From Leadbetterella byssophila_A (GTDB lineage: Bacteria > Bacteroidota > Bacteroidia > Cytophagales > Spirosomataceae), in NCBI GenBank assembly GCA_040394735.1, contig JBEBRR010000008.1:1-64000 (forward strand): 64,000 nucleotides of DNA, given 5' to 3'. The notes under the pieces were generated by a model that worked only from the letters and a program-made list of their open reading frames with translations, was not told the origin of the DNA and ran no database searches. Every line of letters begins with the position of its first letter. Position 1 is the first letter of the stretch. Made by a program: the position numbers and the translations under genes. Below, in pieces: positions 56,449 through 64,000 of the stretch.

Positions 56449-57489
56449 ATGTTCAAAAAACTACTCCTATGCTCACTAATCTCCCTCTCTGCACTGGGCC
56501 AGAACGAAGAGAAACACCTGAAAAACATCCGCCAGCTTACCTTTGGCGGCAATAATGCAGAAGCCTATTTCAGCCGTGATGACAAGCAGATCAGCTACCA
56601 GTCTGACAATACCCAATGGGGACTGCAATGTGACCAGATATTTGTAATGAACCTCAAAGAAGGGTTAAAGAATCCTGAAAAACGCCCCCAATACATCAGC
56701 ACGGGGCTGGGCCGCACCACATGTGCTTTTTTTATGCCTGACGGCAGGCACGTGCTCTATGCCAGCACCCATGAAACGGGCGGACATGCCTGTCCCGTGC
56801 CTCCTCCTTCGGGAGGAAAATACCTGTGGCCTATTTATGACTCATTTGATATTTATGTGGCTGACTTAAAAGGAAATATCAAAAAGAAACTTACAGACCA
56901 CCCCGGCTATGACGCGGAGGCTACCGTTTCACCGGATGGAAAGAAAATAGTCTTTACAAGTACCCGGAACGGGGATCTGGACCTGTACATTATGGACATT
57001 GACGGGAGTAACGTGAAGCAGATCACCTATGAGCTGGGATACGACGGAGGCGCATTCTTTTCTCCCGACAGCAAGAAAATAGTCTTCCGGTCTTCCCGGC
57101 CGAAGACTGAAGCGGAAATTGCCGAATACAAAGATTACCTCTCTAAAAACCTGGTGGCTCCAACCAACATGGAGATTTACACCTGTAATATTGACGGCTC
57201 AGACCTGAAGCAAATCACGAACCTGGGTAAAGCCAACTGGGCCCCGTATTATCATCCCGGTGGCAGGAAAATCATTTTTTCCTCTAACCATCATTCTGAA
57301 CGGGGCTATGATTTCCAGCTCTATATCATCAATACAGACGGCACAGGGCTTGAAAAGATAACCGGTCAAAGCATTTTTAATGCGTTCCCCATGTTTAGCT
57401 ACGACGGCAAAAAACTGGTATTCAGCTCAAATCGGGATAACGGAGGAACCCGGGACACCAACTTATTTATTGCAGACTGGGTAGATTAA
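56449..57489 (+). CDS. Exported TolB-like beta-propeller protein
   Basis: 346 residues. Signal peptide MFKKLLLCSLISLSALGQ, then WD40-like (PD40) repeats: AEAYFSRDDKQISYQS, AEATVSPDGKKIVFTS, GGAFFSPDSKKIVFRS, WAPYYHPGGRKIIFSS and AFPMFSYDGKKLVFSS, about five or six blades. The family includes the periplasmic TolB and peptidase N-domains; a stand-alone form of this length is a scaffold or a sensor of unknown ligand. It follows the aconitase terminator and is a single gene. Confidence 0.85.
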   Translation: MFKKLLLCSLISLSALGQNEEKHLKNIRQLTFGGNNAEAYFSRDDKQISYQSDNTQWGLQCDQIFVMNLKEGLKNPEKRPQYISTGLGRTTCAFFMPDGRHVLYASTHETGGHACPVPPPSGGKYLWPIYDSFDIYVADLKGNIKKKLTDHPGYDAEATVSPDGKKIVFTSTRNGDLDLYIMDIDGSNVKQITYELGYDGGAFFSPDSKKIVFRSSRPKTEAEIAEYKDYLSKNLVAPTNMEIYTCNIDGSDLKQITNLGKANWAPYYHPGGRKIIFSSNHHSERGYDFQLYIINTDGTGLEKITGQSIFNAFPMFSYDGKKLVFSSNRDNGGTRDTNLFIADWVD

Positions 57490-57583
57490 TCGTCATGACC
57501 TGATAGGTAAAAAGTAGCGAGGGTATACCGTAAAAAACTTACTCCGGAAGAAACATGACTGTCCGGATACATTTTAAACATTT

Positions 57584-59998
57584 TCACTGGCTCAAGGTCA
57601 GAAGGTATTGCTGTCCTTTCCGGGTTTTGATGGTTAAAGATTTCCCTGAAAGCGAGGTTCCCTGCAATTGCAAAGGATGATCATAAGCTATACGGCATGT
57701 TTCTCCTTTAAGCGAGGTAATTCTGCAGGAAACCAGCTTCCCGTCTTTCCATTCCAGGTCTGCCTCAAAATTTCCCCTGGCACGCAAACCCCGGATACGC
57801 CCTTCTTGCCAGGCAGAAGGCAGAGCCGGAAGCAATTGCAAAACACCGGTGTGACTTTGTAGAAGCATTTCTGCCATACCGGCAGCTGCACCAAAATTTC
57901 CGTCGATCTGAAAAGGAGGATGTGCATCAAAAAGGTTGGGATAGGTGCCTCCGCCCGTCATTTTAACCGAGGTATCTGCCGGATTCATATAATTAAAGGC
58001 TTTTACCAGTATATTCTGGGCTCTGTCACCTTCTCTCAACCGGGCCCACCAGTTTACCTTCCAGGCCATGCTCCAGCCCGTACCTGCATCTCCCCGTTGT
58101 TCCAGGGTGACTTTTGCGGCGCGAACAAGTTTTTCATCTCCGGCAAGATCAACCTGAGTTCCCGGGAACAATCCGAAAAGGTGGGAAATATGCCTGTGCG
58201 TATCTTTGGGGTCGTCTGTATCTTCAAACCACTCCTGCAACTGGCCTGAACTGCCTACCTGGTACGGATAAAGCTTTGCCAGCTTCTCTTTTAAATTTTT
58301 ACGAAACTCCCGGTCAGTATTCAATATTTCTGAAGATTTCAGTACAGCTTCAAGAAGCTCCCGGGTAATGGCCAAATCCATTGTGCTTCCCCTGGTAATG
58401 GCATATTTTTTCTCTCCGTAAGCAAAGACATTTTCAGGAGAGGTGGAAGGCACTGTAACCCAATAGCCTGTTTCCGGGTCTTCAACGAGCCAGTCCATTA
58501 AAAACCGGGCAGCTCCTTTCATAAGCGGGTAAGCCGTTTTCTTCAAAAAACGCTTATCCTGAGAAAACAGGTAGTGTTCCCACAAATGCAAACTTAACCA
58601 CGCCCCGCCCATCTGCCAGCAAAAAGCCTGGGGATAATAACTTTTATCACGGGCATAATCACCCACAGGGTGGGTAATAGCCCATAAATCGCTATTATGA
58701 TGAGCTACCCAGCCTTCCTCTATTCCATAATTTATCCGTGCCGTTTTCGAGCCGTTCTGTGCCAGCTCACGGATAAAATCAAAAAGCGGTTGATGGCACT
58801 CGGCCAGGTTGGTGCTCTCCGCCGGCCAGTAATTCATCTCCGTATTAATGTTAATGGTATAATTACTCCTCCAGGGCGGTTGCAGATGATCATTCCAGAT
58901 ACCCTGGAGGTTCATGGGTCTTCCGCCCTCCCGGGAGCCTGCAATCATCAGGTAACGTCCGAATTGAAAATACTGGGTCTGCAGCTCATAGTCTGTGGGG
59001 TTTTCTGCAAACTGCCGTAATCTTTTATCCGTGGTCAGCGCCTTTGGCTTTTCAGGAGATCTGAGATAAAAGCTGACCCTGCCAAAAAGGTTCTGGTAAT
59101 CGTTCAGGTGCCTTGCTTTCAGCGCATCATACTCTTTTATCTTTTTAAAAACCTGCCTGAGCTCTTCTGCCGGGTTTAGCGACGGGGCCTTATCAAATCC
59201 GTTAAAGCCCGTGGCCGCACCTATAACCAGCAGGGCTTCTGTAGCTCCGCTGACCATTAGCGTACTGTCTGTAACCGAAACGGTTCCGTCTGTTTCCCTG
59301 ATCACCAGACGATTCTCAAATTTCATCCCGTTACCGTAGCTGATCTGCTGAGGATAATAAGGCCTCGATGCCACATAACCGGGGGCTTCTCCTTTGAGGG
59401 TAAGGGCCCCGTTTCCTGCAGAAATTTTATGCTTCAGCTTACTGCTCAGCCGTACGGTAAATCCCAAAGCCCCGGGTCGGTCTGAGCTGAGCTTTATCAG
59501 CATTACCTTGTCAGGATAGCTAATGAAATACTCCCTTGTATATTTTACTTTATCCAGGGTATATTCTACCGTGGCAATAGCGGTTGACAGATCCAGTGAT
59601 CTTTTGTATTCCCCGGACTGCTCACTTTCAGGGTGATCAAAATCCAGCCATACATCTGCCATAGGTAAATAGCCGGACGAATACGGCCCCTGCATTTTGC
59701 GCCACAGCGCCTCGGCCCGGTCATATTCCTTTTTAAAAATATGGTTTCTCAACTCCGGTAAAAGGGCAGCCGCACCGGGGTTATCGCCGTTTTTCGACTG
59801 GTTGGTCCAGAGCGTATTATCATTGAGTTGAATCCGTTCATTCCGTACCTTACCGAAAACCATTCCGCCCATTTTTCCATTTCCTAACGGAATGGCCTCC
59901 TCCCATATCCCGGCGGGCTTGTCGTACCACAGCTTCAGGCCGGATTGGGCATAGCCACCGGATAAGCTCATAAAACATAACAGCAGGATTTTACGCAT
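57584..59998 (-). CDS. GH95-family alpha-L-fucosidase-like glycoside hydrolase
   Basis: 804 residues from ATG 59998, where MRKILLLCFMSLSGGYAQ is a signal peptide; the frame is open to 60109. N-terminal beta-sandwich (LWYDKPAGIWEEAIPLGNG, then GGMVFG), an (alpha/alpha)6 domain with ININTEMNYWPAESTN and the C-terminal DGNFGAAAGMAEML, both GH95 signatures. GH95 enzymes invert and remove alpha-1,2-linked L-fucose or L-galactose. The exact specificity needs experiment. No transporter or SusD is next to it. Confidence 0.92.
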   Translation of the reverse strand: MRKILLLCFMSLSGGYAQSGLKLWYDKPAGIWEEAIPLGNGKMGGMVFGKVRNERIQLNDNTLWTNQSKNGDNPGAAALLPELRNHIFKKEYDRAEALWRKMQGPYSSGYLPMADVWLDFDHPESEQSGEYKRSLDLSTAIATVEYTLDKVKYTREYFISYPDKVMLIKLSSDRPGALGFTVRLSSKLKHKISAGNGALTLKGEAPGYVASRPYYPQQISYGNGMKFENRLVIRETDGTVSVTDSTLMVSGATEALLVIGAATGFNGFDKAPSLNPAEELRQVFKKIKEYDALKARHLNDYQNLFGRVSFYLRSPEKPKALTTDKRLRQFAENPTDYELQTQYFQFGRYLMIAGSREGGRPMNLQGIWNDHLQPPWRSNYTININTEMNYWPAESTNLAECHQPLFDFIRELAQNGSKTARINYGIEEGWVAHHNSDLWAITHPVGDYARDKSYYPQAFCWQMGGAWLSLHLWEHYLFSQDKRFLKKTAYPLMKGAARFLMDWLVEDPETGYWVTVPSTSPENVFAYGEKKYAITRGSTMDLAITRELLEAVLKSSEILNTDREFRKNLKEKLAKLYPYQVGSSGQLQEWFEDTDDPKDTHRHISHLFGLFPGTQVDLAGDEKLVRAAKVTLEQRGDAGTGWSMAWKVNWWARLREGDRAQNILVKAFNYMNPADTSVKMTGGGTYPNLFDAHPPFQIDGNFGAAAGMAEMLLQSHTGVLQLLPALPSAWQEGRIRGLRARGNFEADLEWKDGKLVSCRITSLKGETCRIAYDHPLQLQGTSLSGKSLTIKTRKGQQYLLTLSQ

Positions 59999-60137
59999 AC
60001 AGAAAAGGAAGGTAATTGCTGACAAAAGTACTAACCGGGTACAAACGGCGCAAGGAATAATATTCGCACCAGTCTCCGGCCGGTGGTACTGTGCGCCGGA
60101 TCGGTCCAAAAATTATCAGGAATCCGGCAAAATGATA

Positions 60138-60145
60138 TACTTTTG
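60138..60145 (+). promoter_or_regulatory. -7 promoter box of the 193-residue lipoprotein gene
   Basis: TACTTTTG, full match to TAnnTTTG, 25 bp before the start codon. Confidence 0.5.
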
Positions 60146-60169
60146 TAGAGGACAGAAAGAAACAGGACA

Positions 60170-60751
60170 ATGAAAGTATTATTATCAGCCTTATTAATTC
60201 TTGCAGTTATTTCCTGCGGTCAGAAAGAATCATCCCCGGACAAGGACTCTCCCGAAGCTCTTCTGGCATTTATTCCCCGGGGATATATGCTGAAAGATAC
60301 CGCCCGTGGCGACCTGAACCTTGACGGGCTGAAAGACCTGATCCTGATTTTAAACAAGGAGGATGAGGAAAAAACTTCAGATATCATCGAAAACCCGGAG
60401 AAACGCTCTATGCTGATTCTGCTGGCACAGAAGAACAATACCTATAAACAGGCCGCGAAAAATGAAAATGTGATCTACTGTTATGATTGCGGCGGAATGT
60501 TAGGGGATCCGTACCAGAGAATCATGGTACAGGATGGACAATTCACTGTTGAGCATTTTGGCGGAAGCTCCTGGCGGTGGGCAAGAACCATTACGTTTAA
60601 ATACAGCCCGTCTGAAGATGACTGGTACCTGGCAGAAGATGCCCTGGTGAACAGCCATTCAAGTGACCCGGAAAACATCAATACTACCATCCGGACCGCC
60701 GATGACTTCGGTAAGGTCAGGTTTGAAAAATTTGATATTTATAAAGAATAG
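60170..60751 (+). CDS. Lipoprotein of unknown function
   Basis: 193 residues. Lipobox AVISCGQ (Cys16) after the signal MKVLLSALLILAVIS. The mature protein has DTARGDLNLDGLKDLILILN, an EF-hand/FG-GAP-like Asp-rich loop, and later NVIYCYDCGGMLGDPYQR and FGGSSWRWARTITFKY. This layout is seen in Bacteroidota hypothetical lipoproteins of VCBS-repeat type. The role is unknown. A PQQ-dependent dehydrogenase-like gene follows after 78 bp. Confidence 0.75.
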   Translation: MKVLLSALLILAVISCGQKESSPDKDSPEALLAFIPRGYMLKDTARGDLNLDGLKDLILILNKEDEEKTSDIIENPEKRSMLILLAQKNNTYKQAAKNENVIYCYDCGGMLGDPYQRIMVQDGQFTVEHFGGSSWRWARTITFKYSPSEDDWYLAEDALVNSHSSDPENINTTIRTADDFGKVRFEKFDIYKE

Positions 60752-60829
60752 AAGCTATTACAAAGAAACATTCTTAAAAATAAAGCCTATTTCCTATCTT
60801 TACTCATTCAATAACTAATCTGATAAAAA

Positions 60830-61978
60830 ATGAAAAATGCACTATTGCTATTTTTTAGCTTTATGACGTTTACCTCATGTGCTCAACCCGCCGAGACCCA
60901 GCAGGAAGAAACCACTCCACCCGTGGGAGACGATTTCGAGCTGGCCACTGAAGTTATCCTGGGTGACAGAGGGGCTGTGTGGGGTTTTAAATTCCTCCCT
61001 GACGGGTCTATTATCTTTACGGAAAGATCCGGGAAAATTGGAATATTTGCTAACGGTAAAGTAACTGAACTGTCAGGTGTTCCGAAGGTAGCCTACGAAA
61101 GCCAGGGAGGCTTACTGGATATCGCCTTGCATCCTGACTATGCCAATAACGGCTGGATATACACCACTTATCTTGAAAATGCGGGCGGAAATTCGAGAAT
61201 GAACCTCATTCGCTTCAAAATCAAAAATAATGCACTCACTGAGATTCAGAACCTGCATACCACTTCTTCTACCAACAAGTGGCGCGGACATAACGGCAGC
61301 CGGATCGTCTTTGACAATAACGGTTATCTTTTCTGGAGCGTGGGAGAAGGGGGCCCGTCCAGTCGCGGAGGGGCCAATTCTCCTAATAAAAATGCACAGA
61401 ACGTGAAAGAATCATGGGGTAAAGTGCACCGCATGACTGATGACGGCAAGGTTCCGGCTGACAACCCTGTTCTTCCCGGAAACTCCGCTCCTACTTCGGT
61501 ATATTCTTATGGCCACAGAAACCCGCAGGGACTTGCCCTTAACCCGGCTACCAATGAAATCTGGGAAACCGAGCACGGTCCGAGGGGCGGCGATGAACTT
61601 AACCTGATTAAAAAAGGAGACAATTATGGCTGGCCGCTGGTTTCCTACGGGATAAACTATGACGGAGCAGATATTTCCGGCAAAAAGCACACCGGCTATA
61701 CTGAGCCTGCTTTCCAGTGGACCCCTTCTATCGGTGCCTGCGGACTGGCTTACCTGACCTCTGATCAGTACGGCAGCTGGAAAGGCAGCTTCTTTGCCGG
61801 CGGACTGGCCCTGAATCATGTGTCAAGAATCTATTTTGAAAACGGCACGGCGAAAGAAGAGGTGATCCTGAAAGATGTAGGCCGGGTAAGGGATGTGATT
61901 CAGGGGCCCGACGGCTACCTTTATCTTTCTCTTGAAGGCCCCGGCAGGATTGTAAAGGTAGTTCCGAAAAAGAAATAA
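60830..61978 (+). CDS. PQQ-dependent sugar dehydrogenase-like lipoprotein
   Basis: 382 residues. The signal ends in a lipobox-like FTSCAQ (Cys17). The rest is a six-bladed propeller of the soluble glucose/sorbosone dehydrogenase family: PDGSIIFTERSGKIGIF, GGLLDIALHPDYANNG, the His in RGHNGSRIVFDNNGYLF, YGHRNPQGLALNP and WETEHGPRGGDELNLI, as in aldose sugar dehydrogenases. It should oxidise sugars with PQQ in the periplasm, but no PQQ synthesis gene is in the window, so the cofactor must come from elsewhere or from outside. Confidence 0.9.
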   Translation: MKNALLLFFSFMTFTSCAQPAETQQEETTPPVGDDFELATEVILGDRGAVWGFKFLPDGSIIFTERSGKIGIFANGKVTELSGVPKVAYESQGGLLDIALHPDYANNGWIYTTYLENAGGNSRMNLIRFKIKNNALTEIQNLHTTSSTNKWRGHNGSRIVFDNNGYLFWSVGEGGPSSRGGANSPNKNAQNVKESWGKVHRMTDDGKVPADNPVLPGNSAPTSVYSYGHRNPQGLALNPATNEIWETEHGPRGGDELNLIKKGDNYGWPLVSYGINYDGADISGKKHTGYTEPAFQWTPSIGACGLAYLTSDQYGSWKGSFFAGGLALNHVSRIYFENGTAKEEVILKDVGRVRDVIQGPDGYLYLSLEGPGRIVKVVPKKK

Positions 61979-61987
61979 GGTGACCGG

Positions 61988-62021
61988 TTCAGTTCCCGGT
62001 TACGTATAACCGGGAACTGAA
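61988..62021. terminator. Perfect hairpin between convergent genes
   Basis: 15-bp perfect stem TTCAGTTCCCGGTTA / TAACCGGGAACTGAA (61988-62002, 62007-62021) with a 4-nt loop, between the PQQ-dehydrogenase and uvrC. Probable bidirectional terminator. It contains the GTTCCCGG word of the intergenic repeat family. Confidence 0.75.
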
Positions 62022-62085
62022 TTTATGCAATCTGCCCATAAATTCTCAGATCTTCCCCTCCCGCTCACAATCAGGTGACACCAGA

Positions 62086-63894
62086 CTAGCTCTCATTCTC
62101 CAGGAATTCCCGGATCCGCCTCGCCTTATCTTTTCCCAGCACCTTTACCAGTTCCTCATCGGTAGCTGCTTTTATATTCCCGATGGTCTTGAAATAGGAC
62201 AGCACCTTGGTGGCCGTGGTCTTACCGATGCCGGGAGCCGACTCCAGGCTGCTGATCAGGAAATTCTTTGAACGCCGGTTACGGTGGTGAGTGATGCCAA
62301 AGCGGTGGGCCTCATCGCGGCATCGCTGAATAAGTTTAAGCGACTCTGATTTCTTATCAATATAAATGGGTAGCGAATCTTCCGGAAAATAAATCTCTTC
62401 CAGTCGCTTGGCAATACCTATAATGGGGACCTTTCCGTAAAGCCCCAGTTGTTTAAGCGCATCGCAGGCGGCAGAAAGCTGCCCTTTGCCACCGTCTATA
62501 ATAATAAGATCCGGAAGGGCGTTCCCGTTTTCCACCAGCCGGGCATATCTTCTGCCCACCACTTCGCGCATGGTAGCAAAATCATCAGGACCTTCTACCG
62601 TACGGGGAATAAAATGGCGGTAGTTCTTAGGCGAAGGCTGCCCGTTAATAAAGCAAACCATAGCTGACACCGGGTTGGTGCCCTGGATATTGGAATTATC
62701 AAAGCATTCGATATGCCGCGGAAGCGTGGGAAGCCGAAGGTCATTCTTCATTTTGATCAGCACCCGGTCGCGCTTATTGTTGTTTCCTGTCCGCGCAATA
62801 GCCTCCTTCTCCGCCTTCTCGTGCCGGTAGAAGATCACATTACGAAGCGACATTTCCACCAGTTTTTTCTTGTCGCCGGTCTGAGGTACAATAATATTAG
62901 CTTTAAAATCGATATCCGGCCGGATATTGCTGATAATCTCCCGGGCACTGCTTTCGTAGGTGGTCCGAAGGTCCAGCATAATTATACTCAGAATCTCTTC
63001 GTCCGGCTCATTCAGGCACTTTTTCACTTCCAGCGTCTGGGTCTGGATAATAGAACCGTTAATAATTTTCAGGTAATTGATATAGGCGGCGGTTTCATCC
63101 GACTGGATAGTAAAGACATCAGCATCCCGGATAGTAGGTGTCACTACGGTGGCTTTGGCCTGGTAATTATCCAGGAAATCAAGCTTCATTTTGTACTTGT
63201 GCGCTTCCTCGAAAGCCATTTTAGATGCCGAAAATTCCATATTTTCCTGGAAATAGCGCCTGGCAGGCCCGAGGTTTCCTTTCAGTATGTCATGCACCTG
63301 TGCAATCTCCTTCATGTAGTCTTCTTCATTCTGCAGGCCTTCACAGGGGCCCTTGCAGTTTCCGATGTGATATTCCAGGCACACCTTGAATTTCCCCGCC
63401 TCCACATTTTCCCTGCTCAGGTTATACTTGCAGGTCCGGATCGTATACAACTGCGAAAACATATCCAGCAGGGCATACATGGGTTTGGCGCTTACATAAG
63501 GGCCATACATTTTACCCTTTTCCCGGTCTTCGATCCTGCGGGTGGAGATCACCCTTGGAAAACGCTCATTCGTCACACAGATATAGGGATAGGTCTTATC
63601 ATCCCGCAGCAGGATATTGTATTTGGGCTGGTGTTCTTTGATAAGGTTATTTTCCAGCAAAAGGGCATCCCATTCGGTGGGAACAATGGTGTATTCCAGC
63701 CGGTGAATGCTTTCTACCAGCTTCCGGGTCTTGCGATCGGCCCGGTCATAGTTATGAAAATAACTGCTGATGCGGTTCCGGAGGTTTTTGGCCTTACCTA
63801 CATAGATGATCTGTCCTTCCTCATTGAAGTATTTATAGATACCCGGTTCGGATGGAAGTAAAGGCAGAACACTTTTATATTCAAATCTGATCAT
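62086..63894 (-). CDS. uvrC: Excinuclease ABC subunit C
   Basis: 602 residues. GIY-YIG nuclease domain at the N-terminus (GIYKYFNEEGQIIYVGKAKN), a Cys-rich middle part (TCKYNLSRENVEAGKFKVCLEYHIGNCKGPCEG), a UVR-like region, an RNase-H-like C-terminal nuclease (FDNSNIQGTNPVSAMVCF) and a helix-hairpin-helix end (APGIGKTTATKVLSYF). It makes the two incisions of nucleotide excision repair with UvrB. A single gene. Confidence 0.96.
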   Translation of the reverse strand: MIRFEYKSVLPLLPSEPGIYKYFNEEGQIIYVGKAKNLRNRISSYFHNYDRADRKTRKLVESIHRLEYTIVPTEWDALLLENNLIKEHQPKYNILLRDDKTYPYICVTNERFPRVISTRRIEDREKGKMYGPYVSAKPMYALLDMFSQLYTIRTCKYNLSRENVEAGKFKVCLEYHIGNCKGPCEGLQNEEDYMKEIAQVHDILKGNLGPARRYFQENMEFSASKMAFEEAHKYKMKLDFLDNYQAKATVVTPTIRDADVFTIQSDETAAYINYLKIINGSIIQTQTLEVKKCLNEPDEEILSIIMLDLRTTYESSAREIISNIRPDIDFKANIIVPQTGDKKKLVEMSLRNVIFYRHEKAEKEAIARTGNNNKRDRVLIKMKNDLRLPTLPRHIECFDNSNIQGTNPVSAMVCFINGQPSPKNYRHFIPRTVEGPDDFATMREVVGRRYARLVENGNALPDLIIIDGGKGQLSAACDALKQLGLYGKVPIIGIAKRLEEIYFPEDSLPIYIDKKSESLKLIQRCRDEAHRFGITHHRNRRSKNFLISSLESAPGIGKTTATKVLSYFKTIGNIKAATDEELVKVLGKDKARRIREFLENES

Positions 63895-63951
63895 AGGAAA
63901 AGCAGGAAATAATCCCGCCCTAAAATTAACATAAAAGTTTCATATGGCCTT

Positions 63952-64000
63952 TCAAAGTTTCTTTACCGCCAATACTACTTCATAATCATCGGTCAAAATG
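63952..64000 (-). CDS. C-terminal end of a further gene
   Basis: The minus-strand frame ...ILTDDYEVVLAVKKL ends at TGA 63954-63952, 58 bp upstream of uvrC. It looks like the last strand of an alpha/beta domain, for example a methyltransferase, but the piece is too short to assign. The rest lies beyond the window. Confidence 0.5.
   Translation of the reverse strand, partial: ILTDDYEVVLAVKKL

Noticed and set aside
62713..63861. 382-codon plus-strand open frame opposite uvrC
   Set aside because: Antisense shadow of uvrC; no signal of a real protein.

Overview
The window is a stretch of chromosome from a Bacteroidota (probably Cytophagales- or Sphingobacteriia-like) bacterium. The pointers are the promoter element TAnnTTTG (about 19-21 nt after a TTG) in front of several genes, almost no Shine-Dalgarno sequences, type IX secretion (T9SS) sorting domains with a PorU-like C25 peptidase, a SusC-like beta-barrel receptor, and Bacteroidota-typical DUF3822, DUF3108 and DUF1080 proteins. 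No tRNA, rRNA, CRISPR array, insertion sequence or phage gene was seen.

Left part (1-11.2 kb): a sulfur/redox stress region. It holds the end of a Crp/Fnr regulator, a DUF202 protein, divergent cydAB (bd oxidase), a TauE-type exporter, two ETHE1-like metallo-beta-lactamase/double-rhodanese fusions, a 1-Cys peroxiredoxin, a rhodanese, a methyltransferase, three very small membrane proteins, a thioredoxin and a rhodanese-thioredoxin lipoprotein. Four promoters here carry the same inverted repeat GTAAC-N4-GTTAC (one copy degenerate) at nearly constant distance from the TAnnTTTG box. This places it near -41.5, the position for a class II Crp/Fnr activator, so the region looks like one regulon for sulfide/persulfide detoxification and sulfide-tolerant respiration.

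Middle part (11.2-33.3 kb): mostly ordinary genes. These are an S9 peptidase, a large secreted DUF5695-like protein, an OmpR-type two-component system, a second Crp/Fnr regulator, a DJ-1/PfpI protein, two tandem PepSY-like proteins, UDP-glucose dehydrogenase with UDP-xylose synthase, DUF3108, recA, DUF1080, a DEAD-box helicase with DEFD in motif II, NUDIX, DUF3822, prs, rplY/ctc and a TonB-type receptor.

Accessory part (33.4-48.5 kb): two paralogous LuxR-type response regulator/histidine kinase pairs flank a sirtuin, a PorU2-like T9SS peptidase, a two-gene secreted adhesin unit and a small RiPP locus. The RiPP locus is the main discovery. A 41-codon ORF, too short for usual gene callers (46536-46661, minus), has a lasso-peptide-type leader (YVKP...G...LT) and a short Asp-containing core. 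It lies 8 bp upstream of an asparagine-synthase-like lasso cyclase without a catalytic N-terminal Cys, and it follows a perfect Bacteroidota promoter. No B1 (RRE) or B2 (protease) gene is present in the window.

Right part (48.5-64 kb): housekeeping topA, tandem aconitases (AcnB then a mitochondrial-type aconitase), a TolB-like propeller protein, a GH95 alpha-L-fucosidase-like enzyme, two lipoproteins (one a PQQ-dependent sugar dehydrogenase), uvrC and the last codons of a further minus-strand gene.

Several intergenic regions hold hairpins built on GTTCCGGG/CCCGGAAC and GAGT(A/G)G/C(C/T)ACTC words, which look like a dispersed repeat family. All family assignments are from reading the translations; no database search was run.
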